From the NCBI RefSeq assembly GCF_003335215.1, contig NZ_QPGB01000002.1, forward strand, positions 1 to 64,000: 64,000 nucleotides of DNA. The letters run 5' to 3'. The stretch is from Parvibium lacunae. GTDB lineage: Bacteria; Pseudomonadota; Gammaproteobacteria; Burkholderiales; Burkholderiaceae_D. Made by a program: the position numbers and the translations under genes. The notes under the pieces were generated by a model. That model did no database searches. It was not told where the DNA came from and saw only the letters and a program-made list of their open reading frames with translations. Of this stretch, positions 28,599 to 36,699 are shown piece by piece (the first letter of the stretch is position 1; every line of letters starts with the position of its first letter).

Positions 28599-28874
28599 TT
28601 ATATCTTATATAAGACATAGCGAGCTAAGATAATCACTCGCCGGGAGTGGAGTCGCCCTTCAACGCCGTTGTAGAGCAGGTAGCCGTTGGCGTCGTAGCT
28701 TTGGCCAAGGGTGTTTACTGGGCCCCAGGCACCATCGGGCAGGTGCAGCGGGAGTGCTTGTTGCCAGTGGTCGCCTTGGTCTTGCCAGGCCCCAGGGTTG
28801 AGGAGAACGTCGCCGCTTTCTTTGACAAGAAATTGGATGGATTGGCTGCTGAGTTGGACGATATCCTTGTACAT
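28599..28874 (-). pseudogene. Fragment of an unidentified accessory protein
   Basis: A 91-codon frame (ATG at 28874) whose first ~75 residues look like real protein, with G/C-rich third positions: SIQFLVKESGDVLLNPGAW and LPLHLPDGAWGPVNTLGQS followed by YDANGYLLYNG. The last residues (from about RLHSRRVIILARYVLYKI) look out of frame and run into AT-rich DNA. I do not recognise a family. The wording vaguely resembles C-terminal parts of large secreted toxins or RHS proteins, but this is not enough to assign. It sits at the downstream edge of the toxin patch, just beyond repeat-like sequence, so a truncated remnant is the most likely reading. Confidence 0.4.
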
Positions 28875-28887
28875 GCTCAACTTCGCT

Positions 28888-28955
28888 ATCCCCCCGTCCC
28901 CTATTTACCCCGCGATTTATTGTTCGTCCCAGATTTATTAGTGGTACGTCCCCGT
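28888..28955. repeat. Repeat-like sequence with three spaced GTCCC cores
   Basis: Three GTCCC cores occur at 28896, 28926 and 28948, each in a similar setting (on the minus strand ACGGGGACGTACCAC, TCTGGGACGAAC and TAGGGGACGGGG). The spacing is 30 and 22 bp. Sequences of this style occur around REP-associated transposase elements in other proteobacteria, as far as I recall. No transposase remains here. The block begins exactly where the small frame at 28956-28997 hits its stop. Confidence 0.4.
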
Positions 28956-28997
28956 TTATTCGCCATTCAAGATAGAGTCCAGTTGCCATATTTTCAT
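28956..28997 (-). pseudogene. Truncated gene start, probable immunity gene remnant
   Basis: A strong ribosome-binding site (GGGAGG) precedes an ATG at 28997 and 13 codons (MKIWQLDSILNGE). The frame then stops as it enters the repeat-like block. Its place, 13 bp behind an orphan toxin tail, is where an immunity gene is expected, so I read it as an immunity gene cut off by insertion or deletion. This is an inference from position. Confidence 0.4.
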
Positions 28998-29010
28998 AAA
29001 GCCTCCCAAA

Positions 29011-29157
29011 TTATTCATTTAATGGCACGACATTTACTTTGTATCCTAAGGACTCCCATAGCTTTTTGGTAGCAGCCCACTGCGTTTCAGTTATCCCTGC
29101 ACCAGCACCGAATCGGCCAGACCAAGCATTAATTGTTACAGTGTTATTTGGGCCAGA
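29011..29157 (-). pseudogene. Orphan toxin C-terminal fragment
   Basis: An open stretch of 48 codons with no start of its own, in the same frame as the preceding immunity gene and directly behind that gene's TAG. It reads SGPNNTVTINAWSGRFGAGA, then GITETQWAATKKLWESLGY and KVNVVPLNE before a TAA. The composition is that of a real protein end. Such start-less tails followed by an immunity-type gene are the usual form of displaced orphan modules in CdiA, Rhs and other polymorphic toxin loci. No catalytic motif was identified. What remains is too short to encode a full toxin domain. Confidence 0.5.
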
Positions 29158-29469
29158 CTAGCAATTAGCCAATCTTTTTTCTAAATCTAAACCGATTCGT
29201 CTTACTAAATCAGCTGATTCCTCTGCTAATGAGTGAATAGAATTTCCATAATCATCATGGCAAATTTTAATTGAATGCCCTTCAATCTCAATTACCCATT
29301 TGCGAGCATCTGGGCCATCTATTGTATTGATAGCCCTCGCTTGATATTCATTTTTCAAGAATAGAAAAAGTTTATCAAATCCATCCCACCCAGAAACTGC
29401 TGGTACATCAACATCAACAATACCATTTCCTCGTTCCAGTATAACAACAGGTTTTCTATGCGCGTTCAT
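29158..29469 (-). CDS. Putative immunity protein of a polymorphic toxin
   Basis: A 103-residue cytoplasmic-type protein, acidic and without signal peptide or membrane segment, starting 2 bp after the toxin stop codon. The sequence begins MNAHRKPVVILERGNGIVDV and ends LVRRIGLDLEKRLANC. The mixed alpha/beta pattern (VDVPAVSGWDGFDKLFLFL; DGPDARKWVIEIEGHSIKI) and the small size are common for immunity proteins. I could not place it in a named family. The GGAAATAACC just upstream includes a weak ribosome-binding site. Function as the antidote to the preceding toxin is inferred from position alone. It is intact even though its toxin gene seems broken upstream. Confidence 0.6.
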   Translation of the reverse strand: MNAHRKPVVILERGNGIVDVDVPAVSGWDGFDKLFLFLKNEYQARAINTIDGPDARKWVIEIEGHSIKICHDDYGNSIHSLAEESADLVRRIGLDLEKRLANC

Positions 29470-29471
29470 GG

Positions 29472-30098
29472 TTATTTCCTTGTTAATCCTAGAGCATCGT
29501 CAACATTTTTATTTGACCGAGTAGCACCATCGCGAACATAGATCCAAACATCATCGCCTCGCAACCCCTGCTCATAAGCTTTACGTACAACATCCTGCAA
29601 TGTTTTAGGTTCCGGAAGCTCTGCTGCGGCTGCTCTATCGCTCATTAATTCGCGAGCCTGAAGTTTTATTTCATTGCGCATCTGAAAAGATTGCAGCGCT
29701 TGTTCACGAAGAGAGAGAGTTGAATCAATTTGGGTTGGAATTGCATCAAGTTGATTGTGATACCAAATGCGTGTTTGTTCATTGCTCAATGAATAGGGCT
29801 TTAATGTCGTATTTACTCCACTCCCCACCCTCTGCAACGAGAATGGTAACGGATTAGCATTCAGCGTACCATACTCAAAAGGCCGTGGGGTAATCTTCCA
29901 ATCCGGCACACCCAAATCACGCAAGTACTTGGCTGAGCCTTGGATTCCTTGCGCAATGCCTTCACCTACATCAGCACCCAGCACGGGCAGTCGGTTGAGT
30001 TGTTTAATACCCAGCCCGCCGACTTTACTCCCCACTGGCCCTAGCGCTGCGCCTGCCATAAACTCAGGCACGGTCTCTGGGGCCAGAGCGCTTACCAC
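29472..30098 (-). CDS. Polymorphic toxin C-terminal part (CDI/FHA-like), probably 5' broken
   Basis: From a GTG at 30098 this frame gives 208 residues, but the readable protein continues upstream without a start as VTNPVNRLREETLAFF and RRGAQAPEGSLAYRFYGTG to about 30230. The pretoxin-like part (ALAPETVPEFMAGAALGPVGS) is followed by a helical C-terminal domain of about 75 residues: MRNEIKLQARELMSDRAAAA then DVVRKAYEQGLRGDDVWIY and NKNVDDALGL. Similar tails, of the type RNxxxxxARxLMxDRxxA with a closing xVNxxxGL, occur at the ends of large hemagglutinin-type toxins, as I recall them. The mode of killing is unknown. The next gene, 2 bp away, is the likely immunity gene. Without an intact N-terminal delivery part it is probably not secreted. 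Confidence 0.55.
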   Translation of the reverse strand: MVSALAPETVPEFMAGAALGPVGSKVGGLGIKQLNRLPVLGADVGEGIAQGIQGSAKYLRDLGVPDWKITPRPFEYGTLNANPLPFSLQRVGSGVNTTLKPYSLSNEQTRIWYHNQLDAIPTQIDSTLSLREQALQSFQMRNEIKLQARELMSDRAAAAELPEPKTLQDVVRKAYEQGLRGDDVWIYVRDGATRSNKNVDDALGLTRK

Positions 30099-30160
30099 AG
30101 CATAGCCAGTGCCATAGAACCGATAGGCTAGGCTGCCTTCAGGGGCTTGCGCACCGCGTC

Positions 30161-30508
30161 TTACAAAGAAGGCAAGCGTTTCTTCTCTGAGTCTATTAAC
30201 CGGGTTAGTGACAGCTGTGTGAGCGCGGGGTTATTGCTGGTAAAGGTCAGTAAGCCAGCTTCGCTAGGCGCTTGCGGGGGCATGGCGCTACTGGTTTCTG
30301 CATAGCGTGCTAGGCGGGCGTCTTCAGCTGGGCTTTGGTCGGGGATGGCACCGAGTTGGCTCGCAAGAGAGGCGCGATAGTCAGCCGCTGTATCGGGGTA
30401 TCCAAATTTATCCAGCATTTGAATGAGCCGGAGTTTTTCGTTAATAGGTAACGCTTCACCTGGCAATGACCATTGCAATCGATCTCCCCCACCCCCAATA
30501 TCCGTCAT
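30161..30508 (-). pseudogene. Upstream part of the same toxin-like gene, frameshifted
   Basis: 115 codons from an ATG at 30508, with AAGGG 14 nt before it. It starts MTDIGGGGDRLQWSLPGEAL and contains EKLRLIQMLDKFGYPDTAADY. The end (LIDSEKKRLPSL) looks out of frame. The adjacent frame reads VTNPVNRLREETLAFFVRRG across the same bases and continues into the next downstream frame. A one- or two-base indel between about 30163 and 30231 would join the two pieces. I do not recognise a family for this N-terminal part, and it has no signal peptide or two-partner secretion domain. Confidence 0.5.
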
Positions 30509-30518
30509 TGTGAGTTTA

Positions 30519-30647
30519 TTACCCTTGCCGGCGAGTGAAGATGGCTTCGCCGCTGGCTAATTGCACAAGGGCATTGGTCAACGGGTCAAACCCCTCACTC
30601 AACAGCGGTACCGCTCTGGAAGCTAGCGCGTTACTGGCATAGTTGAC
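30519..30647 (-). pseudogene. Tail of a lost gene, overlapping the MFS 3' end
   Basis: A start-less frame of about 42 codons (VNYASNALASRAVPLLSEGF, then DPLTNALVQLASGEAIFTRRQG) ends in a double stop TAATAA 7 bp before the ATG of the next fragment. It overlaps the last codons of the MFS gene in another frame. It looks like the 3' end of a gene that once preceded the toxin piece, so the left edge of the MFS gene may be a deletion junction. Confidence 0.4.
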
Positions 30648-31840
30648 TGACGCGCAAACCCTGCCAACACGACATTCAGACTAAAAGCGATAGCAACGCA
30701 CAGAAACGCCCAGTGCGGCGATTGCTGATCGAGCAACCAGCCCAGCACCGCCGGGCCGGTTGCAGCGCCAGTATCGAGGCCCGCATAGACCATGCCATAG
30801 ACCCGCCCGCTAGCCCCTGGCGGTGCGGCTTTGCGAACCAGCATATCGCGCGAGGGATTGGTGATGCCCGCGACCAAGCCAAGCAGGAAAAGCACGGGTA
30901 ATAACCCCGGCGTGGGAATCAGGTGCGCGGCAAGTAAACCCGCAATTAGGGCTGCAGCAATCATGCCGCCCGCTGCAATGCGCTCATGGTGCTGCGCCCG
31001 GTTGGCCGCAAAGCCTCCCAGCAACATGCCAGTAGCCCCGCCGAGTAACAGCGTGGTTAGCATCGACGTTGCCTGCACAGGCGTTAAAGCGTAGGCGCTT
31101 TGTAGCAAGGTAGGCAAAAAGTTCTGCAGACCCATGACAGCAAATGTCGCGAATAAAAAGAAAAAGAAACAAGCAATGATTGGGCGTGTCAGTAAGGCCT
31201 GCAGATGCAGCGGCTGATGATTGGCTTTTTGCTGCGCGTGGTGACCGCCATCCAGAATCTGCCGCTGCAAAAAGACAAATAAGGCAACGGCGATCGCAAT
31301 CGCCATCGCCACTTGTAATGCCACCCGCCAGCCTAAGCTGTGTGAGAGCGCCAGCATGGTGAGCGGCGCCGCAATGTACCCCAAGTTGCCAGATAAAGCA
31401 TGCGTAGAAAAAGCATGGCCAAGGCGGCTGAGGGAGACGCGCGCATTAAGTAGCGAGAAATCGGCCGGGTGAAACACGCTATTACCCAAGCCAATCAGTG
31501 CGGCCCCGAGATATAACCCTGCCTGACCTTGCGCCAGTGAAGCGACCCCGGCCCCGACTGCTAAACACAATAGACCAAATAGTAAGACTCGTACCGCGCC
31601 CAGACGATCAACCACAAAACCGCTGAGGGCCTGAAACACCCCAGAGACCACGTAAAAACAGGTCATCGCCATACCGAGCTCAGCGTAAGTCAGTTGCAGG
31701 TCTTGCTTGAGTGCGGGAAAGAGTGCAGGTAAGGCGAGCTGGAAAAAATGGGAGGTGCCATGGGCGATTCCGATCACTGCAATGATATGGGTATCGGCCC
31801 GCCAAGAAGACGCACCCAGTGGTAGTGGGGAAGTTGTCAT
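30623..31840 (-). CDS. MFS transporter, probable drug-type exporter
   Basis: Inner-membrane major facilitator of 405 residues from the ATG at 31840, which has TTGGAG upstream; an extension to 31897 is not needed. Twelve hydrophobic segments are apparent. GIAHGTSHFFQLALPALFPALK and LGMAMTCFYVVSGVFQALSGFVVDRLGAVRVL resemble the fosmidomycin-resistance (Fsr) branch, and GLVAGITNPSRDMLVRKAAPPGASGRVYGMVYAGLDTG fits that group. The substrate is unknown. It is divergent from an AraC regulator across 132 bp, a common arrangement of exporter and regulator. Its last residues (ARQSTMPVTR) overlap the decayed accessory patch, so the C-terminus may be altered. Confidence 0.88.
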   Translation of the reverse strand: MTTSPLPLGASSWRADTHIIAVIGIAHGTSHFFQLALPALFPALKQDLQLTYAELGMAMTCFYVVSGVFQALSGFVVDRLGAVRVLLFGLLCLAVGAGVASLAQGQAGLYLGAALIGLGNSVFHPADFSLLNARVSLSRLGHAFSTHALSGNLGYIAAPLTMLALSHSLGWRVALQVAMAIAIAVALFVFLQRQILDGGHHAQQKANHQPLHLQALLTRPIIACFFFFLFATFAVMGLQNFLPTLLQSAYALTPVQATSMLTTLLLGGATGMLLGGFAANRAQHHERIAAGGMIAAALIAGLLAAHLIPTPGLLPVLFLLGLVAGITNPSRDMLVRKAAPPGASGRVYGMVYAGLDTGAATGPAVLGWLLDQQSPHWAFLCVAIAFSLNVVLAGFARQSTMPVTR

Positions 31841-31972
31841 GAGAGACTCCAAGACTGAGCATGATTGAGTAATCATCACGATAAAACAAATCGACATAGT
31901 CTAAAATGCAACAAACAGACAAAGACTATCGCTAACCCGCCAAGCTTACCGCGTTACCTGCACAATACCCCT

Positions 31973-32827
31973 ATGCCGCCCCCCCATACTTTTGCTCGCC
32001 AACATACTGTTCTGGGCATTACCGAAATCAGCCAAGGCGATGATGTGCCCATTCCCACGCCAGCGCGCCCGATACGGGTGCGCGTCAGGCCGCAAGATAG
32101 TATTGCAGGGTTGCCCCTGCACCAGCATCCTTGGGCGCAACTGACCTATAGTTTGAAAGGCGTGATGCGGGTTTCTACCCCCAGCGCAACCTGGATCGTG
32201 CCACCGACCCGCGCGATTTGGATTCCACCCCGCATTCCCCATGAAGTGCAGCTTTTTTCGGGAGCCCACCCGCATACCTTATACGTTGATGCGGCGATGA
32301 AGCCAATTAGCCATCAGGCCTGTTGTGTGATTGAAGTGCGGCCCTTCATGAGTAGCCTAATCAGTGAGCTGGCGAAGTTAGCCAAACAGCACGAAAGAAC
32401 GTTGCGCGAAGAGGCGCTGGCCATACTTTTACTAGAAGAGTTAGCGCAAGCAGCGCGCCTCCCCTTGCACCTGCCGCTGCCGCAAGACCGCCGCTTGCGT
32501 AACTTGTGCGAATACCTGCTCCACCACCCCGCCACAACGCAGACGCTAGCGGCGTTGGCGGCAGACTGTGGCGCGAGTGAGCGCACTATCAGCCGCCTCT
32601 TTTTCAAAGAGTTAGGGATGCCATTTACCACTTGGCGTACGCAATTGAAACTCATGCAGGCACTAACACTCGCCAGCGATGGCACCCCTTATCAAGCGAT
32701 TGCACAAGCACTCGGCTACCAAAGTGCGAGCGCTTTTAGCGCTATGTTTAAAAAAGCCTTTGGGGTGCCACCGAGTCTGTTTTTAAGGCCTGCTAAAGAA
32801 TCTGGTGAGGCGAGTAGCCCCAATTAG
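31973..32827 (+). CDS. AraC family regulator with cupin domain
   Basis: A 284-residue regulator. The N-terminal cupin contains HQHPWAQLTYSLKGVMRVST and PPTRAIWIPPRIPHEVQ, the phrase seen in NimR-type AraC proteins. The C-terminal pair of HTH motifs reads TQTLAALAADCGASERTISRLF and YQAIAQALGYQSASAFSAMFKKAFG. I chose the ATG at 31973; the frame continues back to a TTG at 31865 that lies in the divergent promoter region. It probably controls the divergent MFS gene (inference from layout). Its 3' end overlaps that of cysB by 4 bp, tail to tail. Confidence 0.9.
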   Translation: MPPPHTFARQHTVLGITEISQGDDVPIPTPARPIRVRVRPQDSIAGLPLHQHPWAQLTYSLKGVMRVSTPSATWIVPPTRAIWIPPRIPHEVQLFSGAHPHTLYVDAAMKPISHQACCVIEVRPFMSSLISELAKLAKQHERTLREEALAILLLEELAQAARLPLHLPLPQDRRLRNLCEYLLHHPATTQTLAALAADCGASERTISRLFFKELGMPFTTWRTQLKLMQALTLASDGTPYQAIAQALGYQSASAFSAMFKKAFGVPPSLFLRPAKESGEASSPN

Positions 32828-33747
32828 GTAATCGCCAACCCTTGCATCACCACCTCACGCGTGAGCGCTGGCGAGAGTGTCTGCATAAACTGATAGGCAT
32901 ACGCCCGCAAATAGCGCCCGCGCCGAATGGCGACACGGGTAATATTGTCGGCAAAGAGGTGGCCGGCATCGAGACATACCAGACCGTGGTCTTTTTTCGG
33001 GTCATAGGCCATGGATGCCACAATCCCTACCCCTAAACCTACTTCAACATAGGTTTTAATAACGTCGGCATCCATTGCAGTGAGTACGATCTCAGGAACG
33101 ACCTGTGCTTGTTGAAAGGCGTCATCGACTTTTTTACGGCCAGTGAAACCGGCGTCGTAGGTGATGAGAGGATGGGTTGCCAAATGTGCCAAAGTCAGTT
33201 TCTTGACCGTTGCTAGAGGGTGGTCAGGCGTGACCAACAACACATGGTGCCAAGAGTAAGCAGGAAAGGTGACCAGTTCAGGAATGTTTTCCAAGCCTTC
33301 CGTCGCGATACCAATATCCGCTTCGCCAGTTTGTAGCAGCTCGACAATGTGTGAAGGTGCAACTTGCTGCAACGCCAGTGTCACCCCGGGAAAAGCATCG
33401 CGGAAAGTTTTAATCACTTGCGGTAAAGCATAGCGCGCTTGTGTATGAGTGGTTGCAACGGTTAAGCGGCCCTGGGTTTGGCCGGTAAACTCCTCGCCCG
33501 CACGCTTGAGATTGTCTTGTTCTTGCAGCAAGCGTTCGATAATCGGTAACACCGCCTGCCCTGGCTCAGTGAGCCCTAGCAGGCGCTTGCCGGCACGTAC
33601 AAAAATCTCAAAGCCTAGCTCTTCTTCCAGTTCGCGAATCTGGCGCGACACACCAGGCTGTGAAGTATAAAGAGCTTGCGCAACATCGGTCAGATTAAAC
33701 TGCCGGCGCACTGTTTCACGGACAGAGCGAAGTTGCTGAAAGTTCAT
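32824..33747 (-). CDS. cysB: LysR-type regulator CysB
   Basis: Controls sulfate uptake and assimilation genes; in characterised relatives the inducer is N-acetylserine or O-acetylserine. The 307 residues show the CysB/Cbl-specific start MNFQQLRSVRETVRRQFNLTDVAQALYTSQPGVSRQIRELEEELG, a winged HTH with the usual SQPGVSRQI recognition helix. TTHTQARYALPQVIKTFRDAFP and ADIGIATEGL lie in the effector domain. It stands 2 bp behind cysA and is the last gene of the sbp-cysT-cysW-cysA-cysB operon, a layout known in other betaproteobacteria. It may therefore regulate its own transport operon. Confidence 0.94.
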   Translation of the reverse strand: MNFQQLRSVRETVRRQFNLTDVAQALYTSQPGVSRQIRELEEELGFEIFVRAGKRLLGLTEPGQAVLPIIERLLQEQDNLKRAGEEFTGQTQGRLTVATTHTQARYALPQVIKTFRDAFPGVTLALQQVAPSHIVELLQTGEADIGIATEGLENIPELVTFPAYSWHHVLLVTPDHPLATVKKLTLAHLATHPLITYDAGFTGRKKVDDAFQQAQVVPEIVLTAMDADVIKTYVEVGLGVGIVASMAYDPKKDHGLVCLDAGHLFADNITRVAIRRGRYLRAYAYQFMQTLSPALTREVVMQGLAIT

Positions 33748-33749
33748 GG

Positions 33750-34871
33750 CTAGGCGGCTTGTTGTGCAAACACACGAAAGCCGGAGGGCTGCGCCCAGAC
33801 TAATTCACCTGCTTGTAACCCAAGCTGCTGAAAAGTCGCGACCGGCAGATCCACTTCTATCCACTCACCGGTTTCACTACGCTCTAACTCCAGACGCGCT
33901 GAAGGACCAATGATATAAGCACGAATGTAACGTGCGCGAATGGCTCCTTCAACAGCGGGATGTTCGCTGACTTTAAGCAGATTGATTTCATGCGGGCGAA
34001 TGTAGGCAGTTGCCGCAACGGGCTCGCTACCTGTCGTCAACGTAGTCGGCGCTGATTCATCAGCAATTGCAGATGAGATAGAGGTCGATAACGGCAAACG
34101 TGTTTCGCCCAAGTCCAGGTGCTGACCATCAGCGCGACCATGAAAAAGGTTAACGTTGCCCAAGAAGCCGTACACAAAGGGGGTGCTGGGATGGGCATAA
34201 ACGGCATCTGGTGTGCCGACTTGTTCGATTCGACCATGGTTGAGCAAGACCACTTGATCGGCCACTTCGAGCGCTTCTTCTTGATCGTGCGTGACAAAAA
34301 TACTGGTGACATGCAACTCATCATGCAAACGACGCAGCCAACGGCGCAATTCCTTGCGCACTTTTGCATCCAACGCCCCAAAAGGCTCATCCAATAATAA
34401 TACTTTCGGTTCTACCGCGAGAGCACGGGCCAAGGCGATACGCTGACGCTGCCCGCCCGATAGTTGTGCTGGGTAACGGTCTGCAAGCCAATCCAGTTGT
34501 ACCAGATTTAAAAGGCGATGTACTCGTTCGCCAATTTCAGCTTCGCTTGGCCTTTCCTGGCGCGGTTTAACACGTAGGCCAAAGGCGACGTTTTCAAAAA
34601 CAGTCATGTGTTTAAACAAAGCGTAGTGCTGGAATACGAAGCCCACATTACGCTCGCGCACATGATCTTGAGTTGCATCTTCACCATCAAAGAGCACTTG
34701 CCCACTGTCGGGAATATCCAGCCCGGCAATCAGCCGCAACAAGGTGGTTTTGCCACAACCAGATGGCCCCAGCAAAGCAGTGAGCTGGCCTTGAGGAAAA
34801 TCGAGGGAGACATTATCGAGTGCGGTAAAAGTACCAAAACGCTTGATAATATTTTTAACTTGAATACTCAT
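33750..34871 (-). CDS. cysA: Sulfate/thiosulfate ABC transporter ATPase CysA
   Basis: ATP-hydrolysing subunit of the sulfate importer. From the ATG at 34871 (GTGGAATC upstream) it has 373 residues; the frame extension to 34922 overlaps cysW and was rejected. Walker [10 protein letters not shown], signature [15 protein letters not shown], Walker [13 protein letters not shown] and the switch His in [12 protein letters not shown] are all intact. The C-terminal regulatory region (TOBE-like) follows, with [11 protein letters not shown]. It lies 11 bp after cysW. The phrases [24 protein letters not shown] and [24 protein letters not shown] are typical of CysA rather than of other importers. Confidence 0.97.
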   Translation of the reverse strand: MSIQVKNIIKRFGTFTALDNVSLDFPQGQLTALLGPSGCGKTTLLRLIAGLDIPDSGQVLFDGEDATQDHVRERNVGFVFQHYALFKHMTVFENVAFGLRVKPRQERPSEAEIGERVHRLLNLVQLDWLADRYPAQLSGGQRQRIALARALAVEPKVLLLDEPFGALDAKVRKELRRWLRRLHDELHVTSIFVTHDQEEALEVADQVVLLNHGRIEQVGTPDAVYAHPSTPFVYGFLGNVNLFHGRADGQHLDLGETRLPLSTSISSAIADESAPTTLTTGSEPVAATAYIRPHEINLLKVSEHPAVEGAIRARYIRAYIIGPSARLELERSETGEWIEVDLPVATFQQLGLQAGELVWAQPSGFRVFAQQAA

Positions 34872-34882
34872 AATAGATTCCA

Positions 34883-35767
34883 CTAATTTGAAGGCTGGGT
34901 GAGCTGTTGCTGCACTCGCCATTCCAGCAGGGTTTTTAGAATTAGGGTGACCAGGGCCAAGATACTCAGGATAGAAGCCACCGCAAACGAGGCGGCGAAC
35001 TGATATTCGTTATATAAAATTTCAACATGTAGCGGTAATGTATTGGTCATACCGCGAATGTGGCCAGACACCACTGACACGGCACCGAATTCGCCCATCG
35101 CCCGCGCATTACAGAGGATGACACCATACAACAAGCCCCATTTGATATTGGGCAAGGTCACACGCCAAAACATCGCCCATCCTGAAGCGCCGAGGGTAAT
35201 TGCCGCTTCCTCTTCTTCGCTGCCTTGTGCTTGCATCAGTGGAATCAGCTCGCGGGCGACAAATGGAAAGGTCACAAAAATGGTTGCCAGCACAATGCCC
35301 GGCACTGCAAAAATAATTTTAATATCGTGCGCCTGCAGCCATGGACCAAACCAGCCCTGAGCCCCAAATAACAAGACAAAAATCAAGCCAGCAATAATCG
35401 GCGAGACTGAAAACGGTAAGTCAATTAGGGTAATTAAAAGCTGTTTGCCACGGAATTGAAACTTGGTAATGGCCCAAGCCGCCGCAACCCCAAACACAAT
35501 ATTCAGCGGCACCGATAAACCAGCGATTAACAGGGTGAGCTTGAGTGCCGCCAGCGCATCAGGCTCAACCAAGGACGCCAGATAAACATCCCAGCCCTTT
35601 TTCAGCCCCTCATAAAATACCGTACCCAAAGGCAAGATTAAGAAAACCAAGACAAAAAGTAGTGCAACGGTAGTGAGTACATAGCGTAGCCAGCGCGGCT
35701 CTTCCACCGCGATACTCCGCCGCCGCGCGCCCGCCCCGACTAAAGAACTGCCAACTGCGCCTGCCAT
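34883..35767 (-). CDS. cysW: Sulfate ABC transporter permease CysW
   Basis: One of the two membrane subunits of the sulfate importer. The 294-residue chain begins with a basic cytoplasmic stretch (GARRRS) and has six hydrophobic segments. The EAA loop for docking the ATPase reads [32 protein letters not shown], and [20 protein letters not shown] is the family phrase that follows it. The ATG has AGGAATC upstream. It is the third gene of the operon, 8 bp after cysT. Confidence 0.96.
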   Translation of the reverse strand: MAGAVGSSLVGAGARRRSIAVEEPRWLRYVLTTVALLFVLVFLILPLGTVFYEGLKKGWDVYLASLVEPDALAALKLTLLIAGLSVPLNIVFGVAAAWAITKFQFRGKQLLITLIDLPFSVSPIIAGLIFVLLFGAQGWFGPWLQAHDIKIIFAVPGIVLATIFVTFPFVARELIPLMQAQGSEEEEAAITLGASGWAMFWRVTLPNIKWGLLYGVILCNARAMGEFGAVSVVSGHIRGMTNTLPLHVEILYNEYQFAASFAVASILSILALVTLILKTLLEWRVQQQLTQPSN

Positions 35768-35775
35768 AGCGATTC

Positions 35776-36699
35776 CTATACTTTCATGCCAGAGCGTTTG
35801 CGGCTCCAGACTTGTAATCCGTTAATCAACAGTAACAATACAAACGACACGGCAAGCATTGAAACCGCCAGTGCGGTAGCCCCCACGTAGTCGTACTGCT
35901 CCAATTTTGTCAAAATCAATAGCGGCGTAATTTCAGTTTCAAAGGGCAAATTGCCGGAAATAAAGACGACGGAACCAAACTCACCGACAGCACGGGCAAA
36001 TGCCAGCGTAAAGCCAGTTAGCACCGCCGGTAACATGGTTGGCAAAATCACCCGCAAAAAGGTTTGCGCACGGCTGGCTCCCAAGCTCGCAGCCGCTTCT
36101 TCCAACTCTATTTCGAGGTCTTCTAACACGGGCTGCACTGTGCGCACGACGAACGGCAAACCGATGAAGGTCAGTGCAAGCACCACCCCGAGCGGCGCAA
36201 AGGCAACCTTGATTCCTAGCGGTTCCAGATATTGGCCGATTAACCCATTGGGGGCATATATGGCGGTTAGGGCGATCCCTGCGACGGCAGTGGGTAAAGC
36301 GAAAGGCAAATCGACCAATGCATCAATCACCGTTTTGCCAACAAATTGATAGCGCACCAGGACCCAAGCGAGCAGCACCCCGAATATCACGTTTAACAGT
36401 GCGGCAATCAGAGAAGCGCCAAAACTGAGCTGATAGGAAGCGACCACGCGCTCGGTCGTGATGGTTTCCCAAAACTGGGCCCAACTTAAATTCGCGGTTT
36501 TTAAAATGACGGCTGAGAGCGGAATCAACACGATTAGCGAGAGATAAACCAAGGTAAAACCCAGTGATAAGCCAAAACCAGGTAATACCGAATAATGCCG
36601 CCCCCCCCAACGACGCCCAGCCACAGGCGAGCTTGTGGTTGGCGCATTGGCGGGTGTAGTTTGTGCAGAAACAGACATGGAAGACATGGCATCAGTCAT
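35776..36699 (-). CDS. cysT: Sulfate ABC transporter permease CysT (CysU)
   Basis: The other membrane subunit of the sulfate importer. It has 307 residues with a Ser/Thr/Pro-rich N-terminal tail of about 35 residues before the first membrane segment ([24 protein letters not shown]). The EAA loop is [31 protein letters not shown], followed by [22 protein letters not shown]. Its ATG overlaps the stop codon of sbp (TAATG), indicating translational coupling. Internal Met residues at 5 and 8 are alternative starts. Confidence 0.96.
   Translation of the reverse strand: MTDAMSSMSVSAQTTPANAPTTSSPVAGRRWGGRHYSVLPGFGLSLGFTLVYLSLIVLIPLSAVILKTANLSWAQFWETITTERVVASYQLSFGASLIAALLNVIFGVLLAWVLVRYQFVGKTVIDALVDLPFALPTAVAGIALTAIYAPNGLIGQYLEPLGIKVAFAPLGVVLALTFIGLPFVVRTVQPVLEDLEIELEEAAASLGASRAQTFLRVILPTMLPAVLTGFTLAFARAVGEFGSVVFISGNLPFETEITPLLILTKLEQYDYVGATALAVSMLAVSFVLLLLINGLQVWSRKRSGMKV

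Noticed and set aside
28604-28615. TCTTATATAAGA palindrome
   Set aside because: A 12-bp palindrome of A and T in AT-rich DNA is expected by chance; no paired copy marks an insertion end.
28647-29072. 141-codon plus-strand frame across the toxin patch
   Set aside because: It runs antisense through several minus-strand pieces with protein-like content (tail, truncated start, fragment) and through the repeat block; no family resemblance or start signal.
28599-30647. Prophage or integrative element
   Set aside because: No integrase, terminase, capsid or tail gene and no flanking direct repeat or tRNA site was seen; a decayed toxin locus explains the pieces better.
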